Of a DNA stretch of 64,000 nt, positions 44,248-54,072 are shown in pieces. Under the pieces are notes generated by a model. It did not search any database. It worked only from the letters and a program-made list of their open reading frames with translations, and had not been told where the DNA came from. The translations under genes were made by a program, and so were the position numbers. How positions within the stretch are numbered: the stretch's first letter is position 1; each line of letters opens with the position of its first letter. Origin of the DNA: Marinilabiliales bacterium (GTDB taxonomy: Bacteria > Bacteroidota > Bacteroidia > Bacteroidales > PUMT01); the NCBI GenBank assembly GCA_007695015.1, contig REEN01000046.1, positions 1 to 64,000 on the forward strand, given 5' to 3'.

Positions 44248-45186
44248 TCAGTTCCCGGTTTTGCCCTTCTCCTTCCCTGGCCGTCCGCTCTCTGATCCGG
44301 GTTTTTTCTTTTCTGCACGGGATTTTCCTGACCCGGATTTTTCAGCTTTTTTCGCGCCGGGGTTTTTAGGTCCGGGTTTTAACTGCCCGGGGTCTTGATC
44401 TTCTTTCCCGACTGCTTTTTTTGTCCCGGCTTTCCCTGGTTTTGTTTCTTTTCCAATGGGTTTGCCGGATTTTTCGGCCCCGGGCTCTTTCACTGCACTC
44501 TTTTTCGCTTCGGCTTTCTCAGGTCCGGATTCTTTTCCCGGGGACTTCCCGGCCTTTACCGTTCCGGCAGCTTTTGTCCCGGGTTTCACCGATTCTGTTT
44601 TTTCAGATCCCGGTTTCAGGGATTCTTTCGCGCCCGTTTTTCCTGCTCCGGCAGCACCGGCTCCGGCCACGCCATCTTTAGCCGTATCGTCTCCGGCAGC
44701 ACTGTCTTTAACCGCATCGCCTCCGGCCGCACCAGCTCCCGCCACGCTGGTCCCGGCAGCTTCATCCCCGGAGAGGCCATATGGGTCATACGGACTGTAA
44801 GGTGTGCCTGAACTTCCGGGTTTGCCGGCACCTTTCTTACCGGAGGTTTCTTCTGCTCCTGATCCGTTTTCTACCTTTTCTTTGACCTGGTCGACATCTT
44901 TACGGATCTCCTCTGTGGTTTCACGGATATCAGTTGCCTCCTCTTCAAGCTTGCCTTTCATCTGGTCAAAATCCCTGCGGATTTCACCGGCGGTTTCACG
45001 GATGCCGGAAGTACTTTCGTTGATCTCCCGTTTAATGTCCTCGGTGGCCCTTTTGAACTCCCTCATGCCTTTTCCAAGTCCCTTAGCAAGTTCGGGTATC
45101 TTCTTGGATCCAAAGAGAAGCAGCACCACAACCAGTACGATGAATACCTCCGAGCCGCTTATGAACAGCATTGTGCCCATTATCAT
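44248..45186 (-). CDS. tatA: TatA-type twin-arginine translocase subunit with very long low-complexity tail
   Basis: 312 residues; ordinary TatA/TatE proteins are about 60-100. Residues 8-25 are the membrane helix ([18 protein letters not shown]), followed by [23 protein letters not shown], the diagnostic hinge and amphipathic helix. Then comes a charged coiled coil (50-107) in which a 25-residue segment beginning GIRET is duplicated (from 61 and 86). The remaining 200 residues are Ala/Gly- then Lys/Gly/Pro/Glu-rich without hydrophobic core, so likely disordered. Its ATG overlaps the secDF stop (ATGA), so translation is coupled. No TatC is in the window. A substrate for the pathway, a Tat-signal oxidoreductase, is at 20635-22110. 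Confidence 0.88.
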   Translation of the reverse strand: MIMGTMLFISGSEVFIVLVVVLLLFGSKKIPELAKGLGKGMREFKRATEDIKREINESTSGIRETAGEIRRDFDQMKGKLEEEATDIRETTEEIRKDVDQVKEKVENGSGAEETSGKKGAGKPGSSGTPYSPYDPYGLSGDEAAGTSVAGAGAAGGDAVKDSAAGDDTAKDGVAGAGAAGAGKTGAKESLKPGSEKTESVKPGTKAAGTVKAGKSPGKESGPEKAEAKKSAVKEPGAEKSGKPIGKETKPGKAGTKKAVGKEDQDPGQLKPGPKNPGAKKAEKSGSGKSRAEKKKPGSESGRPGKEKGKTGN

Positions 45187-48100
45187 TTTGATTTTTGTTG
45201 CTTTTGTTTCATTTTCCCGAGTTTGCCGATAGAGTCATATACAACAGGAGTAGCAATGAACAGAGATGAGTAGGTACCGACTATTACACCTATCAGCAAT
45301 GCAAAGATAAACCCGCGAATAACCTCTCCTCCGAACAGGAATATTGAAAGCAGCACGAAGAAGGTGCTCAGCGAGGTGCTGAATGTACGGCTCAGTGTGC
45401 TGTTCAGTGCGAGATTGTACACCGTGCTCCTTTCACGTTTCGGGTAAAGCTTGAAGAACTCCCTGATACGGTCAAACACGACAACGGTATCATTTATAGA
45501 GTATCCCACCACGGTAAGGATGGCCGCTATAAAGGCCTGGTCTATTTCCAGGGAAAATGGCATTATCCCGTGCAGCAGGCTGAATATACTGAGAACTATC
45601 ATAACATCGTGGCCAACAGCCGCTATTGCACCAAGTCCGAACTGCCAGTTCTTGAAGCGGATGAACATATAAAGGAACATGATCACAAGGGCAAAGACAA
45701 TGGCGTAAACGGCCTGAACCTTTATATCCTGTGCAACGGCCGGCCCTACCTTTTCGGAGCTTTGCCGGTAGTCGCTCATGAACCTTTCCAGTGAGACGTC
45801 CTCATCCAGGAACGGCTGAAGGCCCTGGTAAAGCAACTGCTCTACCTCCTCGTCCACCTCGGGATCAATTTCGTCTATCCTGTAATTTGTGGATACCCTG
45901 ATCTGGTTCTCCCCTCCGAAAGTGATCACCGATGTTCCCTCGCCGAACACATCAAAGAGGGAGTTCTGTATGTCGAGGGTGCTGACATTTTCCTCGAAAC
46001 GGACTATATAGGTCCTGCCGCCTGTAAAGTCAATTCCCTGGCTCAGCCCCCTTGTAAACAGCGACCCGATGCCGATGATTATGATAATACCTGAGATGGC
46101 ATAGAATATCTTGCGCTTTTCTATGAATTTTATATGAACATTCTTAAAGGCATTCTCGGTAAGTTTAGTGGCAAAACTCAAGGTTTTGTTCCTGTCAAGG
46201 AACCAAAGGAAGATAAGCCTGGTGATGAATATGGCAGAGAAGAGCGAGGTACAGATACCTATCACGAGGGTAGTGGCAAAGCCCTGTATGGGGCCGGTAC
46301 CGAAAATGTATAGGATAATTCCGGTTAGCAGCGTTGTGACGTTGGCATCGATTATTGCTGAGTAAGCGTTCTTGTAACCGTCAGATACTGCCAGCCGCAG
46401 TCCCTTCCCCGCCTTAATCTCCTCTCTTATCCTTTCAAATATAAGCACGTTGGCATCTACCGACATGCCTATTGTGAGCACAATACCGGCTATGCCAGGC
46501 AGCGTTAATGTGGCGCCCAGCGATGCCAGCACACCCATGATGAAGAACACGTTTACGATCAGTGCTATGTCGGCAACAATCCCCGCTTTGCGGCTGTAAT
46601 AGATTACCATGTATAGCAGTACCACCAGGAATGCGATGATGAATGAGCTAAGTCCCGCCCTGACAGCCTCCTGGCCCAGTGTCGGACCAACGATCGCTTC
46701 CTGTATGATCCTTGCAGGCGCAGGCAGAGCCCCTGATCTGAGCACATTGGCAAGGTCCTGGGCTTCGGTAATTGAAAAATCACCTGTAATCTGTGATCTG
46801 CCGCCGGTAATTTCCTGGTTAACCCTTGGGGCTGAGTAAACATAGTCATCCAGCACAATAGCTATGCAACGGCCGATATTGTCCCTTGTCAGCCTGGCCC
46901 ATATCCTGGCGCCCTCGGCGTTCATGGCCATGGTGACTTCGGCCGTTGCCTGGGCCTGGCCGAACTCAACTCTCGCGTCGGTAATTACGTCGCCGTCCAG
47001 TGGCGGGCGGCCGTCACGGCTTGTTACCTTGATGGCATGCAGTTCGTAGTATGCTTCGGTAGCGTCCCATCTTGGCGGTTTGACACCCCAGTAGAAACGG
47101 ACGTCACGGGGGAAAAGCTGCCTTACCTGGGGCATGTTGAGGTAATTATTTACCCTGGTGGTATCACGGTAATCGGCAATACCAATTGACGAACCCGGCA
47201 TCAGCTGCCCGTCAGGCGTCGTACTCGGATTGAGAATACTGAAAAGTGGAAAATCCACCATCATCTGGTCAACAGAAATGTCACGGTCAGGATCAAGTGT
47301 ATCCTGATCAAGCAGGTCGAGCAGCGACTCCTCGTCAGTTACGAGCTGATCGGCAGGTGTGAGATCCTGATCGGGGACAAGCAGATCGTCTTCCTCTTCA
47401 ACAGGATCTTCTTCCTGCTGCGAGAGTGCCCTCCTGGCCTCCTCAATCTCCTTTATCCGTTCGTTTGCCTGCAGCAGGAACGGGTAAATTTCGGAGTTTT
47501 CGTAGGTTTCCCAGAATTCAAGGTTGGCTGTTCCCTGGAGCAGTGACCTCACCCTTTCGGGCTCCTTTACACCTGGAAGTTCAACCAGTATGCGGCCGTG
47601 TGTCTCCAGTCTCTGGATATTCGGCTGGGCAACACCAAAACGGTCGATACGGCTGCGGAGTATATTGAATGAGTTATCAATGGCCCTTTCAGATTCCCGC
47701 CTGATGACGCTCATGACCTCCTGGTTGGTCGAGTTGTAGCTTACCCTGTCGCGCAGTTCAACTGTGCTGAATATTGCAGCAAGCTGGGCATTGGGGTCGA
47801 CTGTCTCAAATGCACGGCCAAACAGGGTTATGAAATCATCGGTGCTGGTTCTTGACCATTCACGGGCAAGATTTAGTGCTTCGACGAAAGTGGGGTCTGT
47901 ACTGTAATTTGACAGTGCACGTATGATCTCATAGCTGGATACCTCCAGAGTCACGTTCATGCCACCCCTGAGGTCCAGTCCCAGGTTTATCTCTCTTTCC
48001 TTGGCTTCCCTGTATGTGTATTGCCTGATTCCAAGAAAATTGTATACAACCTCCCTCATCATTGAGTCCAGGTATGCCTCTTCCCTGGCGGGATCACCCT

Positions 48101-48218
48101 GCGCATAAGCTGCGGCCTCCCTCTCAACCTTGTAGGTTATATACGTAAAAGACAACTGGTAAATACTTACCAGAGCCAAAGCAATTGCCAGCAGCTTTAC
48201 TGCTCCTTTGTTCTGCAT
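45183..48218 (-). CDS. secDF: protein translocase subunit SecDF (fused)
   Basis: 1011 residues; SecD and SecF in one chain, as usual in Bacteroidota. It uses the proton gradient to finish export through SecYEG. The SecD half has the P1 start [15 protein letters not shown], an Asp/Glu-rich insert (about 268-325) and the membrane motif [17 protein letters not shown] (Asp near residue 583). The SecF half has [14 protein letters not shown] and [15 protein letters not shown] (Asp near 904). Twelve helices are expected. It heads an apparent operon with tatA, the CaCA antiporter, lolD, TIGR02757 and trmN6. A TATATTTG promoter core lies 54 bases before the ATG. Confidence 0.97.
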   Translation of the reverse strand: MQNKGAVKLLAIALALVSIYQLSFTYITYKVEREAAAYAQGDPAREEAYLDSMMREVVYNFLGIRQYTYREAKEREINLGLDLRGGMNVTLEVSSYEIIRALSNYSTDPTFVEALNLAREWSRTSTDDFITLFGRAFETVDPNAQLAAIFSTVELRDRVSYNSTNQEVMSVIRRESERAIDNSFNILRSRIDRFGVAQPNIQRLETHGRILVELPGVKEPERVRSLLQGTANLEFWETYENSEIYPFLLQANERIKEIEEARRALSQQEEDPVEEEDDLLVPDQDLTPADQLVTDEESLLDLLDQDTLDPDRDISVDQMMVDFPLFSILNPSTTPDGQLMPGSSIGIADYRDTTRVNNYLNMPQVRQLFPRDVRFYWGVKPPRWDATEAYYELHAIKVTSRDGRPPLDGDVITDARVEFGQAQATAEVTMAMNAEGARIWARLTRDNIGRCIAIVLDDYVYSAPRVNQEITGGRSQITGDFSITEAQDLANVLRSGALPAPARIIQEAIVGPTLGQEAVRAGLSSFIIAFLVVLLYMVIYYSRKAGIVADIALIVNVFFIMGVLASLGATLTLPGIAGIVLTIGMSVDANVLIFERIREEIKAGKGLRLAVSDGYKNAYSAIIDANVTTLLTGIILYIFGTGPIQGFATTLVIGICTSLFSAIFITRLIFLWFLDRNKTLSFATKLTENAFKNVHIKFIEKRKIFYAISGIIIIIGIGSLFTRGLSQGIDFTGGRTYIVRFEENVSTLDIQNSLFDVFGEGTSVITFGGENQIRVSTNYRIDEIDPEVDEEVEQLLYQGLQPFLDEDVSLERFMSDYRQSSEKVGPAVAQDIKVQAVYAIVFALVIMFLYMFIRFKNWQFGLGAIAAVGHDVMIVLSIFSLLHGIMPFSLEIDQAFIAAILTVVGYSINDTVVVFDRIREFFKLYPKRERSTVYNLALNSTLSRTFSTSLSTFFVLLSIFLFGGEVIRGFIFALLIGVIVGTYSSLFIATPVVYDSIGKLGKMKQKQQKSK

Positions 48219-48271
48219 TTCTGTATAGGTTTATGAATTATGATAGTTTACAGCTCCTGTAATTCGTGGCG

Positions 48272-48279
48272 CAAATATA
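48272..48279 (-). promoter_or_regulatory. candidate -7 element of the secDF operon
   Basis: TATATTTG followed by CG on the minus strand, matching TAnnTTTG(C), 53 bases upstream of the secDF ATG. No -33 TTTG at 19-21 bases. Confidence 0.5.
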
Positions 48280-48416
48280 TCATTTTTTTTTGTAAACCCT
48301 GCAGTTAAACCTTAACCAAATAACCCTTATGGCTAAAACATTACAATTGCTTTTTTATTATTCCGGCAACTGCATTTATTGACGGAATAACCTTCAGGAC
48401 AGGACGGGGCCCCGGT

Positions 48417-49352
48417 TCAGAAAAGGTTCATGTCATCAAGTGTCTTCATGAGGTCGCGCACCGCATTTGCGGAATCATTGAGCAGTTTCTTCTCATTCTT
48501 GTCCAGCTCTATCTCAATCACCTCCTCAACACCCTTCCTTCCAAGCTTTACAGGCACGCCCAGGTAGATGTCCCTGAAACCATATTCCCCGTTCAGGTAT
48601 GCACATATGGAAAAGATCCGGTGCTGATCGTGCACTATGGCTTCAACCATCAGGGCAACAGCGGCACCCGGGGCATACCATGCCGATGTGCCTATCAGTT
48701 TCACAAGGTCACCGCCTCCCTGCCTTGTCTTCTCAACTATTCTGTCTATCTCATCTTCGTTGAGCAGCTGGGATATGGGTATGCCCGATACCGATGTGTA
48801 CCTGGGAAGGGGGACCATGGTATCGCCGTGGCCACCCAGAAGAAGCGCCTGGACATCACGGGGGGAAGTGTCAAGAATTTCGGCTACGAACGATTTGTAC
48901 CTGGCGGCATCGAGTATGCCTGCCATTCCGAAGACCTTGCTGTGATGCTTGTTGGCGGCAAGGTAAGCTGCGTAGGTCATTACATCAAGCGGATTGGAGA
49001 CGACTATGATTACGGCATCGGGCGAGTACCTGATGGCCTTTTCTGTCACCTCCTTGACAATCTTTGCATTGGTTGCGATGAGGTCGTCCCTGCTCATTCC
49101 CGGTTTACGGGGAACTCCCGAGGTGATTATTATGATTTCCGACCCTTTGGTTGCAAGGTAGTCGTTGGTAACGCCTATTATCCTGGTGTCGAAAATATTC
49201 ACGGGAGCTGTCTGCCACATATCGAGGGCCTTTCCTTCGGCAAACCCGGGTTTTACATCAACCAGAACGATCTGGTTTGCAAGAGCCTTGTGAGCTATTA
49301 CATTGGCGCATGTAGCGCCCACGTTCCCTGCTCCGATAACTGTTATCTTCAT
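48417..49352 (-). CDS. mdh: malate dehydrogenase
   Basis: 311 residues; interconverts malate and oxaloacetate with NAD. Rossmann motif GAGNVG at 7-12. The substrate arginines R82 and R88 (PRKPGMSRDD) mark malate rather than lactate dehydrogenase, with catalytic H175 in GGHGDTMVP. It belongs to the LDH-like MDH branch. The gene is monocistronic, between a terminator on the upstream side and secDF. The start gives MKITVIGAGNVG immediately, as expected. Confidence 0.95.
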   Translation of the reverse strand: MKITVIGAGNVGATCANVIAHKALANQIVLVDVKPGFAEGKALDMWQTAPVNIFDTRIIGVTNDYLATKGSEIIIITSGVPRKPGMSRDDLIATNAKIVKEVTEKAIRYSPDAVIIVVSNPLDVMTYAAYLAANKHHSKVFGMAGILDAARYKSFVAEILDTSPRDVQALLLGGHGDTMVPLPRYTSVSGIPISQLLNEDEIDRIVEKTRQGGGDLVKLIGTSAWYAPGAAVALMVEAIVHDQHRIFSICAYLNGEYGFRDIYLGVPVKLGRKGVEEVIEIELDKNEKKLLNDSANAVRDLMKTLDDMNLF

Positions 49353-49411
49353 GGTATCTTGTTTATTAGAGTAACACGTTTTCAGCTGTTTGGTTCAATG
49401 GGATAAAAATA

Positions 49412-49448
49412 AAAAAATCCTCCCATAAATTGCAGGGGAGGATTTTTT
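49412..49448 (-). terminator. bidirectional terminator after the efflux operon
   Basis: AAAAAATCCTCCC (49412-49424) and GGGGAGGATTTTTT (49435-49448) form a long stem with A/T-runs on both sides. It lies 28 bases past the TolC stop on the minus strand and separates it from mdh. Confidence 0.9.
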
Positions 49449-49476
49449 GCCGACCTGATTTGTTCATCACCTGTTA

Positions 49477-50973
49477 TCAGAGTATAAGATCATCAAAGTC
49501 CTCGGTAAGTTTCATGTCGCGCTCAAAGTCATAAAGCGTGAGCCTGCGCAGGTTATAATAGTACCTCCAGTAGTTACGCAGCGCCGATATATATCCCCTT
49601 CGCGCGATATCCTGTTCCCTGATGGCATCGTTCAAATCGCGCACATCAATCCGACCTATCAGGAACCTCTCCCGTGTGACGTCAAACCTTTTCTTTGCTA
49701 TAGTATCTGCCTTGGCTGCAATTTCAAGCTGGTCATACTGCATAGTGAACTGCATTACCTCGAGATATACGTTCTGTTCAAAGTCGATCCTTGCCTGCTC
49801 TACCTGTGTCCGTATCACCTCCTGGCTTGATTGTGCCATCCTGTACCTTCCCCGTCCCAGTCCCCAATCCACAATGGGTATTTGCAAACCTACCTGGAGC
49901 CTCTGAGAGACCTGCGGGTCTTTATAGGCGTCGGCAAACTCCGGGGCACTGCTCGTTAGTCCGTACACCGCAAACAGGTCGGCATTAAATCCCCTTTCAG
50001 ACCTTGCCCGGGCCACGTCCCTGTCAGCTTCAATCAACTGCCGCTCAAACTGGATCACATCGGGGTTATTTGTCAGGGCCTCGTTCAGCGCCTTGTTGAG
50101 GTCGGGCCTGAATACCGGAACATATGGATCTATCAGTAGCTCTATATCGACTGTCTCGTTATAACCAAGGAATGAACGGAGCCTGAACCTCCTGACCTCC
50201 AGGTCAAGTATTGCCTCGTTGAGCGCAGTCCCTGCATTCAGGTAGCTGAGCTCCATCTGCAGAAGCTGGTTCTCGGGAATAGTTCCGATGTTGTACCTTC
50301 CCTGTGCTATACGGTAAAGGGTGTCGGTGTTTGAATAATTCAGCTCTGCAATCTCGAGGTTCACCTGAGCCAGCGCAAGGTCAAAGAACAGGTTGACTGC
50401 CTGAAAGGATACTCCTTCAATTGCGCTCACATAATTCCTTTTGGCCTCTTCAAAGCGCAATGGCTCAATACGCCTTTGCCACCTGAATGCGTTGTAGCCC
50501 GACAGTGATTGCCTGAAGCCGATGTTCACGGGCGTGGTCCTGTACGAACTCGAGTCAATGTCGAGGTTGTCAACTCTCTGCAATTCAGAGGACATGAATA
50601 TCTGACCGCCGGTAAGCCCTATGTTCTGGTTGAGGGAGAGGCTTGCGAGGGAGTTTATGATGTTCCTCTCAATAAACCTGTCACTCCCGTCTGGTAGTGT
50701 ATAGGTGGTTATTGACCGGTTGAAGTCAGGAAGTGTTCCCCGGAGGTTCAGGTTTGGCAGGAACTCTGCCTGGTATGTCCTGTGCTGCCAGTAGCTGGCC
50801 CTGAACCTGTGCTGCGCCAGTATTGCCTGGGGCGACTGTTCCCTGGCAATCCCTACAACCTCATCAAGGGTGAGGTGCAGAACTCTCTGTTGTCCGTGTA
50901 CAGAAGTTAAATGAAGGCTTAATGACAGGATTAGGATCAAAATACCTGTGTTGGATAGATTATTCCTTTGCAT
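49477..50973 (-). CDS. TolC-family outer-membrane efflux protein
   Basis: 498 residues. Signal peptide 1-27 (ending VHG), then two helical hairpin repeats of the outer-membrane efflux protein family. Examples are LTLDEVVGIAREQSPQAILAQHRF at the start of the first repeat and KALNEALTNNPDVIQFERQLIEADRDVARARSERG at the second. It should form the trimeric outer-membrane channel for the adaptor and permease encoded just upstream (38-base gap). Third gene of the efflux operon, ending at a strong terminator. Confidence 0.93.
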   Translation of the reverse strand: MQRNNLSNTGILILILSLSLHLTSVHGQQRVLHLTLDEVVGIAREQSPQAILAQHRFRASYWQHRTYQAEFLPNLNLRGTLPDFNRSITTYTLPDGSDRFIERNIINSLASLSLNQNIGLTGGQIFMSSELQRVDNLDIDSSSYRTTPVNIGFRQSLSGYNAFRWQRRIEPLRFEEAKRNYVSAIEGVSFQAVNLFFDLALAQVNLEIAELNYSNTDTLYRIAQGRYNIGTIPENQLLQMELSYLNAGTALNEAILDLEVRRFRLRSFLGYNETVDIELLIDPYVPVFRPDLNKALNEALTNNPDVIQFERQLIEADRDVARARSERGFNADLFAVYGLTSSAPEFADAYKDPQVSQRLQVGLQIPIVDWGLGRGRYRMAQSSQEVIRTQVEQARIDFEQNVYLEVMQFTMQYDQLEIAAKADTIAKKRFDVTRERFLIGRIDVRDLNDAIREQDIARRGYISALRNYWRYYYNLRRLTLYDFERDMKLTEDFDDLIL

Positions 50974-51011
50974 GTGGATCAGTTATGGTTGAAGATATGG
51001 ATTTTTAAAGA

Positions 51012-52382
51012 CTATTCATAACGTAGCGATTCAATAGGATCTTTCTCCGCGGCCCTTTTTGCAGGTGAGTACCCGAATATGACCCCCACTGATGCTGAGA
51101 CGAAGAATGCTATCAGGACTGAACTGAATGATACGATCGTCAGTATATCGGCAAAACGGGTGATAAGGTTGGAGAGGATAATTCCCAGGATAACCCCGAT
51201 CAGGCCTCCTGACACACTTATCAATACAGCCTCTGAAAGGAACTGCACGATTATATCTATCCTGGTGGCACCAATTGCCTGCCTGGTCCCTATCTCCTTG
51301 ATCCGTTCCATTACCGATGCGAACATTATATTCATAATGCCTATCCCTCCCACAATAAGTGAGATGCTGGCAATCGCTCCAAGCACAATGTTGAATATTT
51401 CCCGTGTCCGCTGCTGTTGTTTCAGAAGCAGTTCGGGAACAGTCACTTCAAAATCCTTCACTTCAGAATGTCTCCTGAGCAGCATTCTGCCAATCAGTTC
51501 GGCAGTGGGGGAGAGCTGCTCTGTCTCTTCCACCTGTACCACTATCTTGTCAAGCTGGTGGTAGTTCGATGAGGTGTTCTGCGACGGATTGGTGCTTACC
51601 ATGCTTCTTATCTGCATGAATCCCCTTCCCCCGCCCATAATGTTTACTCCCGACCTCGCCGCGTCGCGCCTGACAATGCCACGGTTGTTGTACCGCATGA
51701 GCATGGTCTTGGTAGGGATGTAGATATTGTCATTGTACACGTTAATACCGACATTCTCAAAGGCTGAAACAGATACGTTGGTGCGTTCTATTACCCCAAT
51801 CACCTGGAGCCATACATGTCCGAACTTGATGTATTTGCCTATAGGGTTGACATCGGGAAAGAAACGGGTCTTGATATTTGCGCCTATAACTGCAACGGCA
51901 AGGCCATTCTCTTCCTGGTGCTCATTGAAAACCGTACCCGATTCCAACGGAAGGTTGAACAGTTCAAAATAGTCGCTGGATACCCCGATAAGCTTGGCCT
52001 GCTCTCTTTTACCTCCGTATACGGCATGTGAATTGAGGGCTATTTCCGGACTCATACGGGTTACTGACGGGATTGTAGTCTTAATAGCTTCCGCATCGAG
52101 CAATGTAAGTCCCCTGCTGAACCTCCCTCTTTCCCTCTGCCCGTTACCGTTTTCTTCATCCGAATCGCCTGTTTCCTGAACTATGGGTGTTATCATTATG
52201 TTGTTTACCCCCACCATCTTGATCTGCTCGAGGATCTCCTGCTGAGCTCCGTTGCCTATTGCCAGCATAGTGATAACCGATGCCACGCCGAAAATTATTC
52301 CCAGCGCAGTGAGCACTGACTTCAGCTTGTTGGCCAGGATGGACTCCATGGCAATGACTACATCGTGAAAATATTTCCTCAT
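51012..52382 (-). CDS. MacB-like ABC transporter permease
   Basis: 456 residues. One transmembrane helix near 20-45 (LKSVLTALGIIFGVASVITMLAIG), a large periplasmic MacB_PCD domain (about 55-310), then three helices near 335-360, 385-410 and 425-445 with the FtsX signature IMNIMFASVMERIKEIGTRQAIGATR. It ends DPIESLRYE, a common MacB/FtsX C terminus. There is no ATP-binding domain in the protein, unlike E. coli MacB, and no ATPase gene in the cluster. It follows the adaptor gene by 15 bases. Confidence 0.93.
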   Translation of the reverse strand: MRKYFHDVVIAMESILANKLKSVLTALGIIFGVASVITMLAIGNGAQQEILEQIKMVGVNNIMITPIVQETGDSDEENGNGQRERGRFSRGLTLLDAEAIKTTIPSVTRMSPEIALNSHAVYGGKREQAKLIGVSSDYFELFNLPLESGTVFNEHQEENGLAVAVIGANIKTRFFPDVNPIGKYIKFGHVWLQVIGVIERTNVSVSAFENVGINVYNDNIYIPTKTMLMRYNNRGIVRRDAARSGVNIMGGGRGFMQIRSMVSTNPSQNTSSNYHQLDKIVVQVEETEQLSPTAELIGRMLLRRHSEVKDFEVTVPELLLKQQQRTREIFNIVLGAIASISLIVGGIGIMNIMFASVMERIKEIGTRQAIGATRIDIIVQFLSEAVLISVSGGLIGVILGIILSNLITRFADILTIVSFSSVLIAFFVSASVGVIFGYSPAKRAAEKDPIESLRYE

Positions 52383-52397
52383 AACACTGTTTATTTA

Positions 52398-53816
52398 TCA
52401 GTTACCTGGTCTGGTCGTCTGCATGCCGGCACCTGCTCCGGCAGCCCCAGCACCCGGCTGGCGCATCTGCCTCATGCGGTTCTCACGTTCGCGCAGTACC
52501 CGCTCCTCTTCCTGCCTCCTGGCCTGTTCTTCTTCCCTCTGACGCTCCCTTTTTTCTTGAATCACAGCTATAAGGTCTTCTCCAACCAGTCTGTACCTGT
52601 CGGGGTTTTCAGGTATGGTCAGATAAATTCTTTCATTTTCAGTCAGCCCGTGCTCAACGATAACATGGTTTTCGTTTGCGCTTCCCAGTACAACTATCTG
52701 TTTTGTGCCGTCCCTCTTATACACGATGGGAATGCTGTCGGACAGGTTTATCGCCTCAAGCGGTATATAATGGACGTCATCAAAAGTCTGCGTTATTATA
52801 ATATTACTGGTGGTCATTGCCGGCCTCAGTATCGGGTCATATTCATTAATTCTTATAAGTACTTCAAAAACCCTGGCATCGGTATTGGGCAACTGCTCTC
52901 CAACATTTGCCACGGAGATAATTTCTCCCGTATATGCCCTTTCGGGGAAGGCGTCGACACCGACCCTGACCCTTTGACCTGCCCTTACCTTGCTTACGTC
53001 AATCTCATTAACATATGTTCTTGAGAGCATTGATGAGAGGTCGGGCAGGGTTGCCACTGTAAGGTCCCAGGGACTTATGTTTGACCCCACGGTACGCCGC
53101 TGGCCGCTCCATTCGCGGTGATAGATGACCATTCCCGATTTGGGAGCCCGGATCTCAAACTTTTCAAGCACATCAAGCATCTCCTGGTACCTCCTTCTCT
53201 GTTGGGCCAGGTTGATAGATGCCTCGTTCATATCTTCCCTTGCCTGCTGTATCCTGAGCTGGTAATTCTGTTTTGCCTGCTCCAGGCCCCTCTCTGCCCT
53301 GTCAAGGTTTATCTCCGCCTGCCTGATGGTGGCAGGAGGCTCAAACTTCGACTGCTCAAGCGTAAGTCTTCTTTCCTCAACCGTGTAATGCAGGTTGATC
53401 AGTTCGTCTCGCAGGTTGCTCAGGGTGATGGTGGTATCCAGCTGTGTCCTTGTAAACTGGGCCTCGGCCCTCTCAAGGGCATCTTCCATATCCTTGAGGG
53501 TATTGTCAGATTCTGACCGGTCAAGAAGTGCAACATAATCGCCCGAATCAACCACGGTTCCCTCAGGGATCAGGTCCTGTATCCTGATATTGCCTATCCG
53601 GAGGTTCCGGCTCCTGAGCTCGGGTGGTCCCATTATCTGTTCAGAACGTTCAGCCTGCAGCTCTCCTGTAACGGTAACCAGAACCTCAAACCTGCCCTTC
53701 ATGACCGGTACTTCCAGCATTGCGATATTTTCCTTGTCCCCTGCTATGGCATATATTATTACACCCAGCACCATCGCGCCTATTATGGAAGTTGTGATTA
53801 TTACGTTTTTCTTCAT
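52398..53816 (-). CDS. HlyD/MacA-family efflux adaptor
   Basis: 472 residues. A single N-terminal anchor helix (4-24) is followed by lipoyl-like, coiled-coil hairpin (about 125-225, many Gln/Arg/Glu heptads) and beta-barrel domains, with APKSGMVIYH and VGSNISPWDLTVATLPDLSSM typical of periplasmic adaptors. The last 60 residues are a highly charged Arg/Glu helix and then a Gly/Ala/Met tail, unlike ordinary adaptors. It bridges inner-membrane permease and TolC channel. First gene of the operon; no clear promoter core was found upstream. Confidence 0.9.
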   Translation of the reverse strand: MKKNVIITTSIIGAMVLGVIIYAIAGDKENIAMLEVPVMKGRFEVLVTVTGELQAERSEQIMGPPELRSRNLRIGNIRIQDLIPEGTVVDSGDYVALLDRSESDNTLKDMEDALERAEAQFTRTQLDTTITLSNLRDELINLHYTVEERRLTLEQSKFEPPATIRQAEINLDRAERGLEQAKQNYQLRIQQAREDMNEASINLAQQRRRYQEMLDVLEKFEIRAPKSGMVIYHREWSGQRRTVGSNISPWDLTVATLPDLSSMLSRTYVNEIDVSKVRAGQRVRVGVDAFPERAYTGEIISVANVGEQLPNTDARVFEVLIRINEYDPILRPAMTTSNIIITQTFDDVHYIPLEAINLSDSIPIVYKRDGTKQIVVLGSANENHVIVEHGLTENERIYLTIPENPDRYRLVGEDLIAVIQEKRERQREEEQARRQEEERVLRERENRMRQMRQPGAGAAGAGAGMQTTRPGN

Positions 53817-54072
53817 TGGAGAATGAATTATATAAAAACTATTGATTATAAGTATTAACGGTTTTTTCAGCTGTGAATTTTAAAATCTACCAAAGAAACA
53901 AAAAAACAGCTCCAAAAGTTCGAACTTAACTTTTTTTAACCCCGCACATTATGTACAGAGTATCCATCTGAACATGGAATCTGTCATCTGAACCTGTTGG
54001 ACCTGCTGAGTCCGCAATGGTTTAATCCGGCCTGAACGGATTATTGTTAAGGAATGTTAATGGTTGCAGACA

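Noticed and set aside
44395-44811. Several frames antisense to the TatA tail
   Set aside because: They are shadows of low-complexity sequence.
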